A stretch of 64,000 nt of DNA from Skeletonema tropicum (Eukaryota > Bacillariophyta > Thalassiosirophyceae > Thalassiosirales > Thalassiosiraceae), in the NCBI GenBank assembly GCA_037178625.1, contig JAWZXG010000039.1, forward strand, positions 1 to 64,000, written 5' to 3'. This document shows, piece after piece, positions 45,143-55,321 of the stretch. The notes under the pieces were generated by a model. The model had not been told where the DNA came from. It ran no database searches and saw only the letters and a list, made by a program, of their open reading frames with translations. Position numbers and translations under genes: made by a program. The first letter of the stretch is position 1. Each line of letters starts with the position of its first letter.

Positions 45143-45290
45143 GGAATTCGGCTATAAAGTTGCTCTGCAATGACGTTGGCCTTAATTGGTATAATTGTGC
45201 TGTGCACAATTTTACCAATTAGTCTCTTTACAATAGAATACGGCTATAAAGTTGCTCTGCAATGACGTTGTCTTTAATTGTGTTAGAATT
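45143..45290. repeat. E2 subterminal tandem repeats with palindrome
   Basis: GGCTATAAAGTTGCTCTGCA occurs at 45150 and 45242. Between the copies lies the perfect-looking palindrome 45183-45221, with arms TAATTGGTATAATTGTGC and GCACAATTTTACCAATTA around TGT (17 of 18 pairs). A further palindrome copy lies at about 45372-45406. Confidence 0.8.
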
Positions 45291-46069
45291 GTGAAAATCA
45301 TCTATCTGTCCATCGGCACTAGTATTTGTGTAGGGATGTGAGAGAAGATTGCAGTGCGCCTGATCAAATTATATATAATTGTGCTGTGCACACTTATACC
45401 AATTAGTACATTGTCCGGCAGTCATTCGTCGTCTCAACTGTTTGTTGTCGGATCAGCTGTTTAGTTGCGCTTAGTGTTCACTGTTGTGCATCTCTTTCAC
45501 TTTCAACTCATCCACTCGATTCTATCGTTTCAGTGCGAGTTTTTTATTGTTGGTGCCGGCATGTTATAGTTCACCTCTGTATGCGAGATCTGTGCGAGAT
45601 CTGTGCGGCCGGATTCGTTGGGTGCGGTGCTTTGCTCTGAATTACTTCCGGAACTTCAACTTGAAGTGTTGGGATTTTCCCCCCTCCTATCCCCGCTGAA
45701 ATGCCCATTTTGATTGTCATTTAGATGCTATATCTTATGATTTAGATCAAAAATCGCTTGATTTGTGCTAAAAAGGACTTTTCCAGGCTAATTAAGTCAG
45801 ATTGTCGATGAGCTTCTTCGTTCTTTCCGGTGTGCATCCCCGTCACCCTCTATTTTCTTAATTTTTTCTCTGAGTGACGTGGTAAACTTCGTTACTTAAG
45901 GAATTAGTACACTTGATTCCAATCGTCTTACGTCACAAAGTACCAGAAGTCAGGTGTTGGCAAAATCCAATGAACAAAAAAGTATTTAAGTTCATGCAGC
46001 AAGTACTCAGGTCGACATTGGCTCAATTACATTATCTGCCGAGTCGTCTATTGACGCAAGTCTAAATAG

Positions 46070-46275
46070 ACGCCGACGTTGGTTGCCGACGTGTTTGCAT
46101 TTGAATAACTGCCGATCTTTGGCCACGTACTGATCAATACGTCAGTTCTTAACTCCACGTCGACGTCTTGTGTTGAGCTGAATCTTTTTGTCGACGTGTT
46201 GTCGATGTGTTGAACCACAAGATCTTGTGTTGCCGACGTAGCTTACGAAGGAACTCGTTTACTTCATGACGTGGT
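46070..46275. promoter_or_regulatory. Cluster of CGACGT-type motifs upstream of the E2 MBD-like gene
   Basis: Within 200 bp there are GCCGACGT (three), ACGTCGACGTC, TCGACGTG and TGACGTGG. These are bZIP/CRE-like sites, about 160-360 bp before the start codon. A role in transcription is inferred. Confidence 0.45.
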
Positions 46276-46431
46276 TGGTTATTGATTGCATTGTTCTCTG
46301 CTGATTATTGCGCTGGTGCGTTGGCGGCGGTTATGTAGGCAGTTTGTACGTTGTCGAGCCGTTCAACAGCTCTCATAAATTATGCATTGCATCATTTACA
46401 TCATCACATTTCTACATTGTCCGAATAAATA

Positions 46432-47495
46432 ATGAAGTTTGGCAACACAAATCCAGTTATATCCACCGTTGGTAGTAATGGTAAGGGCTTCCGTGCCGTG
46501 CGGAATCGGAGCAATGTCGATGCACGTCTTACTTCGTCAGGGGTCAAGACTGCCGCTAAACCGTCGGCTCCTGTCATTGCATTGAGCGTAACAGACATCA
46601 ATTGGCGTTTGGTGCGTACCGACGATCGTATCTTCTTGCTGCTAGCGTCTGTTGCATTAGGCGATGGGTTTGACGTTGCCAAGTTGGAGAAGGAACAACT
46701 GCTCTTTTCTGCTCTTTCCGTCTTTGAAGTCGGGTCAATCAAGTACATCCTGAATGAACTGTCTGAACATTACCCGAATGTCCCAGTTGGTAAGACTGAT
46801 TCTACTGACAAAGATGATCTGGTGTCTGCAGCGGTCAACTTCTTAATGTTTGCCGCTATTGCTCAGAAAGGAGGTACAAGCCAAGCGCCGTACACTTCAA
46901 ATTGTGAGCATTTTTGGTAAGAGAGAAGGTTAACCTTCGTGTGGTTCAATGATTTTGGTATTTTTGTTCATTGTACCGTTTTACAAATTCTGTCTTTCCT
47001 TTTTACTTACAAGTTTTTTTTTCAACCTTCAACTTCACACCAGTGATGAGAACGGGAAACTTGTACTTGAAGACAAAACTCATTCGGGCTCCCGTGATCA
47101 ACCTGTTCAAGATGATGATGAACCGGATTTGTCCGAGAAAGGTGCTGTCACGAAAAAGTCTAAACCGGTACCTGTCGGAGAGAAGGCCTCTCCTGATTCA
47201 ACTATCATGTGAGTTTATTTTGTGTGCATGTGCACTGCCGCACTAAGTATCGCTTGCTTATTGAATCATTTTAGTATAATCGATCACTGAACAATTTTAC
47301 CTAATAAACAAATGCAACTGCCTTCTACATAGCGAGAATGAGTGGGTTGATTACACCCATTCAGATCTCTCGGATGGATGGAAAAGGAAGAGTATCAAGC
47401 GTAAGGGCGGCAAATCCCGCGGAACTATTTACCACCATTACCTCTCCCCTGACAACAAAGTTTTCAAGAGTTTGAAGAAATGTGCAATAAACTGA
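46432..47495 (+). CDS. E2 MBD-like protein, truncated (270 aa)
   Basis: Exons 46432-46916, 47044-47208 and 47333-47495; both introns keep frame. It starts MKFG like the E1 protein, and its first exon has the same helical segment (DINWRLVRTDDRIFLL.. versus YNVSWKHLIIDSAILR..). Exon 3 carries the MBD-like pattern DGWKRKSIKRKGG, YHHYLSP, VFKSL. Two intron positions are shared with the E1 gene although the intron sequences are not. The internal deletion cuts the protein just after the domain: the frame runs into helicase-derived DNA and stops at once. What remains is a short DNA-binding protein that might compete with a full-length one. Confidence 0.75.
46917..47043 (+). other. E2 intron with degenerate E2 palindrome
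   Basis: 127 bp, TTTTTG/GTAAG ... TCACACCAG/TGATG; a degraded copy (TTGGTATTTTTGTTCA / TGTACCGTTTTACAA) lies at about 46957-46990. Confidence 0.65.
47209..47332 (+). other. E2 intron with E2 palindrome
   Basis: 124 bp, ATCAT/GTGAG ... TCTACATAG/CGAG; palindrome GTATAATCGATCA / TGAACAATTTTACC at about 47275-47303. Confidence 0.75.
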
Positions 47496-49126
47496 AAGAG
47501 CTGCTCGTACTGATGGTCGATGAAAGAAGCATGTTGGGCTCACACGTAACATTCGGTGCAGAGGAGCATGTGAGAGATTGCGCATTTAATGGGCACAATA
47601 AACGGGAGAGGTGGGGCGGTGTCCCGGTTGTGTTGTTCTTCGGTGACGACTACCAGCTGCCACCGTCCAACAAGGGGGGAGCAATAAACGGCTACCACGA
47701 ATACCACAACAACGATAGGCCAAAAACAATGACAGGAAAGAGTAAAAACAATCAAATATGCGATTACGAGGGTAGCAAAATCTTGACTGAGATGATGACG
47801 GATGTGGTCTTCATGTTGACGAAGAATTTTAGAGCAAAAGACAAGGAGGATAGCGATCTCATGAACAGGATGAGAGTGGGGAACCAGACTGATGAGGATG
47901 CAAAGCGCCTGATCAAACTACACATAGACGAACTCGGAAAATATCATCCAAAACTGAGGGAAGAGGTAGAAAATGACCCAAAGACGTTGTGGGTATACGC
48001 GAAACGGGACGATATGTCCCAGAAAAATGTAGACATGCTGATCAAAACACACGAACGACTGAAAGTACCAATAGCTAGGCTCAGGTGTCAATTCAGCAGC
48101 AGGATGGCGGGCAATAACACAGCATACCAGTCGCACTTTTACGGCAGGAGGCTATTCTACACCTTTGATGTGTGCGTAGGTGCACATGTTTGCTTGGAGT
48201 CAGCCAACATCGATCCCAACTCAGGATTGTACGTCTCAGCTATTGGGGTAGTAGTCGAGATCGTTTACGATAAGGATCGCTCCGTTGGACCAAACGGTAA
48301 AGGTGAGGTTAGCCTACCGAAGTACATTGTTGTGGATTTCCCTACATACAAACCACCACCAGGCGAGGACCCATGGGACAAGAACAACCCAACGGTGAGT
48401 AAAAGTTGACACACGAAAGACACAAGACAATTGCCACTCTCTGCGAAAACACTACTAACTCATTTCATACTGATACAAATGCATCCTACCCCAACTTATT
48501 GCGCACAGCACGTGCCAATCCCACCCTACGAGCAGATTTGCAACAGAGGATGCTGCACCGCATTATTCATGCCATTGCAAATTGCCTACGCCATCACCAT
48601 CCACCGCTGTCAAGGACTCGAAGCTGGATTCGACAAAGGAGACCGCTGGAACCGCATGATAATAGATCCAGCAGATGAGTTGTGGGAGATTAGCAAGTTT
48701 CTTGGAACAATGTACGTGGACGTGGCTACCAGCAGAGGCAAAACACTTGGCTCCAAAGATCAAGCATACCCGTCGGACAGTGCCATATACTGGACCGGAA
48801 GCAACATTTCAACGAACCGATTAAAAAATTGCAAGAGAAAGCAAAATGGCCAGTTCTGCGAATCGTACAAGAAGCGAGCAAATTGGGTGAAATACTTGGA
48901 GGGGAAGGCAGAAGAGTCGAAGACAAGGTATAGCAAGAGAAAGTTGGAAGAAATCACAGAAACATCGTACGCAGCAGCAATCAAGGGCAATTTCATCAAA
49001 GACAGGACAGACCTGACAACCAGGATTACCAACATCATAACCAACCCGAACAAGAAGTGGAAAGAAGCGAAGAAGGATCATGAAATCCCAAGTGATTACT
49101 TCGCAGGATCTTCATCTGGTGATTAG
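47484..49126 (+). pseudogene. E2 helicase remnant (C-terminal half)
   Basis: It starts in the Walker B region (KELLVLMVDERSM) and runs colinear with the E1 helicase to its end: GDDYQLPP, TIHRCQG, TSRGKT are intact, Walker A and everything before are missing. An intron at 48395-48508 (CCAACG/GTGAGT ... GCGCACAG/CACGTG) sits at the same codon as E1 1059-1166. The fragment is out of frame with the preceding MBD exon. It cannot act as a helicase. Confidence 0.85.
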
Positions 49127-49644
49127 TAAAATTGATCACTGCACAGTTTTACAAAACAGACACTTTCTCAACACAAAGAATACAACAACTCAATTAAGCG
49201 TCTGCATCTGGTGATCAGTAAAACATCTGCAAGCGCACGATTCGATATATCAAGCACAGTTTTACAAAAAGACATTTTCTCGTGACGAAGAAAGACAAAA
49301 ACTAAATCGACTAACGCCCGTGTAAAACCTGTATTTCTTTCTCGTACAGACCGATTTAGATGCTCAAAAAGCGCATCTAGTACAGTCAATTTCTCGCTTT
49401 CAACAGGTACTTCTTGCTTTCTACATAGGAACACATACAGATCCTACGCCGGTAGTCTCTACCGAGGACTCTACGTGTCCCTAAAGTAAACCTTCTCACT
49501 AAAAAACACATGTACTGATTCCTACCTATAACTCTGTAGAATAATGGGGGTGAAAAATAATGAATTTTCCCACCTGTAATAGAAGGGCACCTGCGGCCCC
49601 CTATTACGCTGCTCTGCACTCCATGAACGGGGGCCCCGAGGGCC
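49127..49644. other. E2 right terminal block
   Basis: It contains two further palindrome copies: AGTAAAATTGATCA / TGCACAGTTTTAC at 49126-49156, and a looser pair at 49217-49267. The conserved 390-bp terminal block shared with E1 1-390 follows, ending in GGCCCCGAGGGCC at 49632-49644. Confidence 0.75.
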
Positions 49645-49909
49645 GATGACGCAATTCTGCTGCTGGTGTGGTAGTTGTATTGGTGGAAGTGCGTGGTTGA
49701 GTAGTTTGATAGAGGTGTAATTTGGAATGAAGTTGAGAGGGGTAATCTTTGTTTGTAAGATTGGTTGTGTAGGTGGATAGCATTTGGTGTATGTGTTGTT
49801 GGGATGGGTTGAGTGTTGGTTGTTGTTCTTGTTGTTGGAACTGTTGTTGTTGTTGTTGTTGTTGTTGCTGGAACTGTTGTTGTTGCTGAAACTGCTGCTG
49901 TTGTTGCTG
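49645..49909 (-). CDS. Interrupted host gene, middle segment
   Basis: About 88 codons trapped between E2 and the LTR retrotransposon. It begins with a long polyglutamine tract (QQQ..F..QQQ) that continues the glutamine-rich end of the N-terminal segment. A folded-looking part then runs ..STYTTNLTNKDYPSQLHSKL.., reaching the E2 boundary at ..AAELRH. The frame is in register with both neighbours when one TSD copy and E2 are removed. Confidence 0.75.
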
Positions 49910-49914
49910 CTGTT

Positions 49915-50141
49915 TGTCCAATCTAGCTAACAATTGAGCTTATTATTGATCAATAGATGTAACGAATAGAATTATTATGACTTAAAATATAAAGGAAACG
50001 ATCAACGTTTTTGGGTTCGGTTCAACTTGTGCTTTCATTGGCGATGGCCGCGAGAAAGCATTCCGAAACATATTGAGAAACGAGAAACCAGATAACATAA
50101 ATATGAATTTGATTGATGTCCGACACTACGTAGGTGTGACA
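49915..50141 (-). repeat. 3' LTR of the gypsy element
   Basis: 227 bp; in element orientation TGTCACACC...GATTGGACA. Preceded by the polypurine tract at 50142-50154. Confidence 0.95.
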
Positions 50142-50152
50142 TTCTACCCCTC

Positions 50153-53100
50153 CTAAGAGGGCGCAACGATTTGTTGTAAGACTTGAGGTGTAGGTTGCCT
50201 GTAGGGCTTGACGCGTCGGATGTTGAGACGCTCTTGTAGATGTTGGGTGAGTTGAATAGTGATGTTACCATTGACATGGATTCTTGTGATAGTGAAGGGG
50301 CCCTTCCAACGATCATCGAGTTTGGCAGGATCGAAGATCTTCTTCATGACTTGTTCTCCAACGCGATAATCGTAGCTGTACCGCTTGGCGTTGAGTCGTT
50401 TGGCATCCTTGTCGACACGGCGTTGGCGGCGAAGGTTGATCTCGTTCATATCATATTGAACTGGAAGGTTGAAGATCATATCGCGTCCAAAGGCCAGTGC
50501 TGCTGGGGCATACCCAGTAGATTGCGACGGGGTTGCACGGATAGAACTGAGAGTATCAGATAAGATTGTTCCCATCAAGTCTTCGGCTTCAGTCAAGGTG
50601 CGAGGGTTGTGATTGGAAAGTTGAGCTCGAATGGAGTTTCCCATAGTAAGATGCAGGCGTTCGATGATCGCATTGCTTTGGGGGTTACGAGCTGTCGATG
50701 GGGCTGATGCAATACCAGCATCGTGCAACAACCGCTGGAACTGAGGTCCAATAAATTCACCACCTTGATCATGAGCGCAAACTTCGGGTCTTGGATATCT
50801 TGAGAGCCATAATTCATTGAACTTGCGAGCTACGTTTTCGCTAGTCTTGCGCTTGATCATGATGGCATCTGGGTAACCAGTGGCACGATCGATTGCCGTC
50901 AGGGCATAGAACTCATAGGCTTTACCGTGTCGTCCTGATGTTTTGACATACCACGGGCCCACAAGGTCTACGTCACATTGCTTCCATGGATTGAGATCTT
51001 GTACTTGACGTGGAGGGAAATGGCCATAGCCGCGTTGGCCAATCTTTGTGCGCTGACAAACATCGCACGAAAAGGCTGCTATTCGGGCTGCTAATTGGGG
51101 ATGATAGAACTTGGAAAGTGCATAAGTAACTGCCTTTGCTCCTGGATGATTCAACAGGAGGTGGAAGTATTCAATCGCGGCATCCACGGCATTGTCTGTG
51201 AGGACTATCTTCAAGGTCGATTCATCTTGAGGAGTAGGGCTATAGCAAATCAGCGACGTATCATGGCGACCAAACGTTCGACGATGGTAGAACGTTGGGG
51301 AAGTAGTGAGCTTCTGCTGAAGGGTAGGACAGCGGCTCTGCTCTTCTGCAAGCCATTGATAGCGCAAAGGGTTCTGGACGGTAGAAGGAAGATTCATGAA
51401 CTGTTGCAATTGATGTAGCGGGAACTCGTCATCACTGGCCAACTCTGCTAGTTGTTCTTCAAAGATGCTGGGTTCTTCATCTTGATTGACATCTTGGGGA
51501 ACTGGATTGAATTGAACTGGAGTAGGGGATAGTTCATCCTGCCTCTTCTCGGCTCCTGAGAAATCAAACTTGGGGAGTCGACTGTACGCGTCCGCTAGCA
51601 CATTAAGCTTGCCTGGATGATAGAACCATTCGGCATGAAAAGATTCGAGGAAACATCTCCAACGAAGGACTCTCTGACTGTTCAGGTTAGAGAATGTAAG
51701 GTTGCGATGGTCAGTGAAGATTTTGATCTTTGCTCCAAATAGCATGGTACGATATTCCGTGAGAGTGCTGACGATTGCCAGGAGCTCCTTCTCCATCGTT
51801 GTGTATCGAGACTGTGCCGCCGAGAGTCTTTTGGAGTAATACGCAACAGGGCGCCCGCCTTGAAGTATGGCTGCTCCCAGTTGATAATCAGAACTGTCCG
51901 TGTAGACTTCAAAAGGCTCATTGTGGTTGGGGTAGGCACACAAAGCATCACTTGCAATAACTTGCTTCACTTCCTGAAAAACTTTCTCTAATTCTGGAGT
52001 CCAAACGATCGGTGCTTTCTTCTTCTGAATACCGCGGATAAGTTGAGTGAACGGAGAGAGGAGATGGCTTCGTCGAGGCCAGAAGTCACGATACCAGTTG
52101 ATGAGGCCCACAAGCGTTCGCACTTCGCTAGCGTTGGTAGGCCGTTTCAAATCAAGAACCGCTTGAACTTTCTTCTGCCAAGGTTGAATGCCATCCTTGG
52201 AGACCCAATGACCAAGGAAGTCCCCTTCTGCAATACCGAATTCGCACTTCAAAGGGTTAACACTAAACCCTGCCTCTTCAAGGCGCCTGAACACTTCGTT
52301 GAGGGTGCGTGTATGGTCTTCCCAAGTATCTGACCATATGGCGATGTCATCAATGTAAACTTCAACGTCATCTAAATCTCGAAGAACTTCCTCAATAACT
52401 GACTGCGCAAATGCTGGAGAGTTGCGGAGACCCATAGGAGCTCTCGTCCAACGAAAGAGACCGAACGGTGTTGATATAGTGGTGAGGTCCTTAGCTTTGT
52501 CCGTCAATTCAAACGAATAGAACATCATGCTCAAATCAAGTTTCGTCATGTACTGGAATCCCGAACGCGTTCGGATCAGGTCTTGGATGATAGGGAGAGT
52601 ATAATCCTTGGGTTTGATGACCTTATTGAGCTCACGTAGATCTGCTATGAAACGAACTTTGCCATCTTTCTTGGGAACAATAAACGAAGGCAGTCCCCAT
52701 GCAGACGGGCCAGAGACTCTTTCAAGAACACCTATGTCGATGAGACGCAGCAACTCCTTCTTGAATGTTTCCATATGGACTCGAGGAGTAGGGTAAGGCC
52801 GCCGAAAAACTGGTTGTGCTCCTGGTTGTAATTCAATATCCATCTTGGCTCCTTTGTAGACATGAAGCTTGCCGTCGAAGAGCTTGTAATGCTTGCGTAA
52901 CATCTCGCTGAGGTCCTGGCGCTGAGTCGGAGACAGATGCTGACAATTCTCTTTGATGACCTCATCCACATGTATCTCGTCATAGGTTGAATCAGCAATT
53001 GACGTAGCGAAAGAGTCGAGGTAGTTCAGATCGTCATCTTCATCTTCAATGATGCATCCATCGATTGCTGCACTTAGTCGCTCCTTTGTAAAGTTGGAGT

Positions 53101-53923
53101 TCATTGGAATGCGCTTGCCCTGCCACCCGAGCTCGAGTCTTTCGTAATCAACTATTAGACCTATCTTCCGCAGGAAATCATTACCAAGTATCAAATCAAA
53201 CGAACACTTGGCGTCAAAGACGAGGAACTCTTGACTGTCAACGGTGAGGTTGGCATCGAATTCAGGGAACTTGATTCCTTCACCGAGGAGGGATCCAACT
53301 GGTGCATAGTTGCCTGCAATGGTATTACATATTGTTGTTTTTGATGGTTGAAGAAGGGCTGCTCCGGGCATACCCAAATCGACTAGTTCATTGCCGTAAG
53401 ATTCAACGACTGTATCTGGAAAAATGTTGAAATCCCAAGCTTCCGCATTAGATTGGCCTGGGATTGGATCGAGCACGTGATATTCAGGACAATCCACTCT
53501 CTGCGCTTCGATAGCGACTACTTCATTAGTGAAAGGAATGTTGTTGATGGTTGCAGCTAGTGCATCCTCCGCAAAGTGACTATTGAACAATTCGTTCAAG
53601 AACTCATCATCATGAAGTTGAGCGTCTGATGCGATGCGGTCGAGCATTGGTGCAGGGCTAGAAGCTGGCTGCGCTCTTGGATCCTTACATATCGGGACTC
53701 CACTATTCAAGCTGGGCTGTGCTTGCAGAGCGGCAGGAACTGTATTATTGTTCCCGCGGATGCAACATGGAAGTTGAACATCAATCGCGCTCGGAGGCTC
53801 TGAGGTCACATTGTTGACATGATACTCAAGAGCAGCTGGGGCATTAGCATACCCTGTTACTTCTTCAAGGCTCGTAGAATAGATATCGATGAAAGTAGTG
53901 CAATTCCCAACAGGGTCGGCGTT
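50153..53923 (-). CDS. Gypsy Pol: protease, reverse transcriptase, RNase H, integrase
   Basis: The open frame continues directly after the gag stop codon for 1,256 codons. In order: a retroviral-type aspartic protease remnant (DLILGNDFL), reverse transcriptase with the YIDDI active site, RNase H (YTDSSDYQLGA ... FTDHRNL), and integrase. The integrase has a zinc-binding region (CDVCQRTK) and the DDE core (DVDLVGPW, HDQGGEF, ERLHL). All catalytic motifs are intact. Pol copies element RNA into DNA and inserts it. There is no start codon for the first 38 codons, so expression is most simply explained by stop-codon readthrough from gag. Confidence 0.95.
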   Translation of the reverse strand, partial: NADPVGNCTTFIDIYSTSLEEVTGYANAPAALEYHVNNVTSEPPSAIDVQLPCCIRGNNNTVPAALQAQPSLNSGVPICKDPRAQPASSPAPMLDRIASDAQLHDDEFLNELFNSHFAEDALAATINNIPFTNEVVAIEAQRVDCPEYHVLDPIPGQSNAEAWDFNIFPDTVVESYGNELVDLGMPGAALLQPSKTTICNTIAGNYAPVGSLLGEGIKFPEFDANLTVDSQEFLVFDAKCSFDLILGNDFLRKIGLIVDYERLELGWQGKRIPMNSNFTKERLSAAIDGCIIEDEDDDLNYLDSFATSIADSTYDEIHVDEVIKENCQHLSPTQRQDLSEMLRKHYKLFDGKLHVYKGAKMDIELQPGAQPVFRRPYPTPRVHMETFKKELLRLIDIGVLERVSGPSAWGLPSFIVPKKDGKVRFIADLRELNKVIKPKDYTLPIIQDLIRTRSGFQYMTKLDLSMMFYSFELTDKAKDLTTISTPFGLFRWTRAPMGLRNSPAFAQSVIEEVLRDLDDVEVYIDDIAIWSDTWEDHTRTLNEVFRRLEEAGFSVNPLKCEFGIAEGDFLGHWVSKDGIQPWQKKVQAVLDLKRPTNASEVRTLVGLINWYRDFWPRRSHLLSPFTQLIRGIQKKKAPIVWTPELEKVFQEVKQVIASDALCAYPNHNEPFEVYTDSSDYQLGAAILQGGRPVAYYSKRLSAAQSRYTTMEKELLAIVSTLTEYRTMLFGAKIKIFTDHRNLTFSNLNSQRVLRWRCFLESFHAEWFYHPGKLNVLADAYSRLPKFDFSGAEKRQDELSPTPVQFNPVPQDVNQDEEPSIFEEQLAELASDDEFPLHQLQQFMNLPSTVQNPLRYQWLAEEQSRCPTLQQKLTTSPTFYHRRTFGRHDTSLICYSPTPQDESTLKIVLTDNAVDAAIEYFHLLLNHPGAKAVTYALSKFYHPQLAARIAAFSCDVCQRTKIGQRGYGHFPPRQVQDLNPWKQCDVDLVGPWYVKTSGRHGKAYEFYALTAIDRATGYPDAIMIKRKTSENVARKFNELWLSRYPRPEVCAHDQGGEFIGPQFQRLLHDAGIASAPSTARNPQSNAIIERLHLTMGNSIRAQLSNHNPRTLTEAEDLMGTILSDTLSSIRATPSQSTGYAPAALAFGRDMIFNLPVQYDMNEINLRRQRRVDKDAKRLNAKRYSYDYRVGEQVMKKIFDPAKLDDRWKGPFTITRIHVNGNITIQLTQHLQERLNIRRVKPYRQPTPQVLQQIVAPS

Positions 53924-55270
53924 TCAGGCCTGATGAGGGACGAAGACTCGTTGACCTTGGGCATTAACTTGGATGGAATAAAGTTGCTGTTGAACAGGTG
54001 CTGACGGAGCTGTTGCTGCAGACGTAGCAAACATTGGAGCTGGTTGCGGAGGTGCTTGGGGAACTGGAGCTGGAGGTAGTTGAGCAGGTTGTTGAGGAGC
54101 TACGAGGTAAGATCCATGTTGCTGTTGCGGGGGTTCTTGCTCGTTGCTCTTGAAACGACGCTCATAACCTTTCTTCCACCAATATGGGGCAGACGTCCTG
54201 GTTTTGCCTTGATAGAACTTCTCAGCAAGCTCCTTCTTGAAATTAGACCCGTTGAAACAATAGATACAGTCTTTCCACTTATGGTTGTGTTCAGGATGAA
54301 TTGAACATTGCTTGGAGTGGAACTCCTTGCCGTTGTTGGTGTTGTTACTGTTGTTCCCATTGCCATTGCGACCGCTCTTATTGCGGTTATTCTTCTTCTT
54401 CTTCCGTTGACGTCGATCTTGGCCTCCATCTCCATCGGCTTCATCGTCATCGTCGTCATCCTTCCTCTTCCTCTTCTTCTCTTCTTGCTGTTGATACTTC
54501 TTTCGGACTTCCTTGCCGTAATCTCGAGACCACCAGGCCTCTAGATACTCCATTACGTCGGTCCATACAAGGGCGTTGTTACCATTACCTTGGAGGTCAT
54601 AAACATCAACGTCCTTCTCATCTTGGAGGAAATCTTTGGCCTCCTCGGGGAGACCAAGCATCAGAGCAGTAGTCTTTTGCATATCGGAACATTGCGCTCC
54701 TATACGAGGCATCATCTCACTGTATCTCCAAAGTTCTGACATTCGATCCACGAAGTTGCTTGGCTTGACTGGTAGGTTGAATTCCTTCTGGTGTTTGTAC
54801 TGGATGCGAAGGATGTGCTGATCGAAGGCATCACCGGGGTTAGGATGTTTTGTCCACATGATGAAATAGGCACCAAGAGCATCCACGAAGTCCTGATCGG
54901 TCGCTTGATTATTGTTATCCCAGTAGTCATGTCCCTCATCCATCAGCTTCCTCCACGTGTTCTTTGCAGGTCCATCGAGAAGCTTCCCGTAGTTGGCGAA
55001 GCGAGTGGCTGGGGCCCATTGACATTCATCCGCCATGTTGACGTAGGATTCGGCTTGGCCCAAGTAATGTTCAAGTTCCGTACTAGGTGCGTTATCCCTG
55101 AACACAATGAAGTCTTCCTCAATCTTGCTTCCATCTGGGCGAAGTCCATAGATCCTTTTACTTCCGAAACGAGGCATCTCCCTGAGCGCTGCTGCACTTT
55201 TGGAGGTGAGTTCGTTCCGAGCGTACCTGGTATGAAACAACCATGCGTTCTTTGATTTGTAGGTATTCAT
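53924..55270 (-). CDS. Gypsy Gag (448 aa), ending in UGA in frame with Pol
   Basis: A capsid-like helical region is followed by a Lys/Asp/Asn-rich stretch and a Cys/His cluster (CSIHPEHNHKWKDCIYC). The C-terminus is Pro/Gln/Ala-rich. It assembles into particles that package element RNA. The stop (TGA at 53924-53926, context GCC TGA AAC) is in the same frame as Pol, with no other stop until 50153. The start codon lies about 50 bp inside the 5' LTR boundary. Confidence 0.9.
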   Translation of the reverse strand: MNTYKSKNAWLFHTRYARNELTSKSAAALREMPRFGSKRIYGLRPDGSKIEEDFIVFRDNAPSTELEHYLGQAESYVNMADECQWAPATRFANYGKLLDGPAKNTWRKLMDEGHDYWDNNNQATDQDFVDALGAYFIMWTKHPNPGDAFDQHILRIQYKHQKEFNLPVKPSNFVDRMSELWRYSEMMPRIGAQCSDMQKTTALMLGLPEEAKDFLQDEKDVDVYDLQGNGNNALVWTDVMEYLEAWWSRDYGKEVRKKYQQQEEKKRKRKDDDDDDEADGDGGQDRRQRKKKKNNRNKSGRNGNGNNSNNTNNGKEFHSKQCSIHPEHNHKWKDCIYCFNGSNFKKELAEKFYQGKTRTSAPYWWKKGYERRFKSNEQEPPQQQHGSYLVAPQQPAQLPPAPVPQAPPQPAPMFATSAATAPSAPVQQQLYSIQVNAQGQRVFVPHQA

Positions 55271-55308
55271 TTTGTACGTAGTTTTTCTTCTTGGTTGGTT
55301 TATATGGG

Positions 55309-55320
55309 AGTATTAATACT
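55309..55320. other. Palindrome at the primer-binding position
   Basis: AGTATTAATACT, a perfect 12-base palindrome one base inside the 5' LTR, where a tRNA primer site is expected. No standard tRNA 3'-end complement was recognised. Confidence 0.5.
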
Positions 55321-55321
55321 G

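Larger units (their letters stand above)
45059..49645 (+). mobile_element. E2: deleted Helitron-like element of the E1 family (about 4.6 kb)
   Basis: Same 13-bp inverted termini as E1 (45060-45072 and 49632-49644), opposite orientation. It keeps the E1-like subterminal repeats, the three-exon MBD-like gene and the C-terminal half of the helicase. It lacks everything from the rest of the MBD gene through Ulp1, DUF6570, Rep and Walker A, and the cargo genes. The internal deletion junction is near 47480-47490. It sits in the coding sequence of a host gene with no target duplication beyond a single ambiguous C. Confidence 0.85.

Noticed and set aside
49604..49933. Independent polyglutamine gene
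   Set aside because: Its ends coincide with the boundaries of two mobile elements and its frame continues the flanking host segments.
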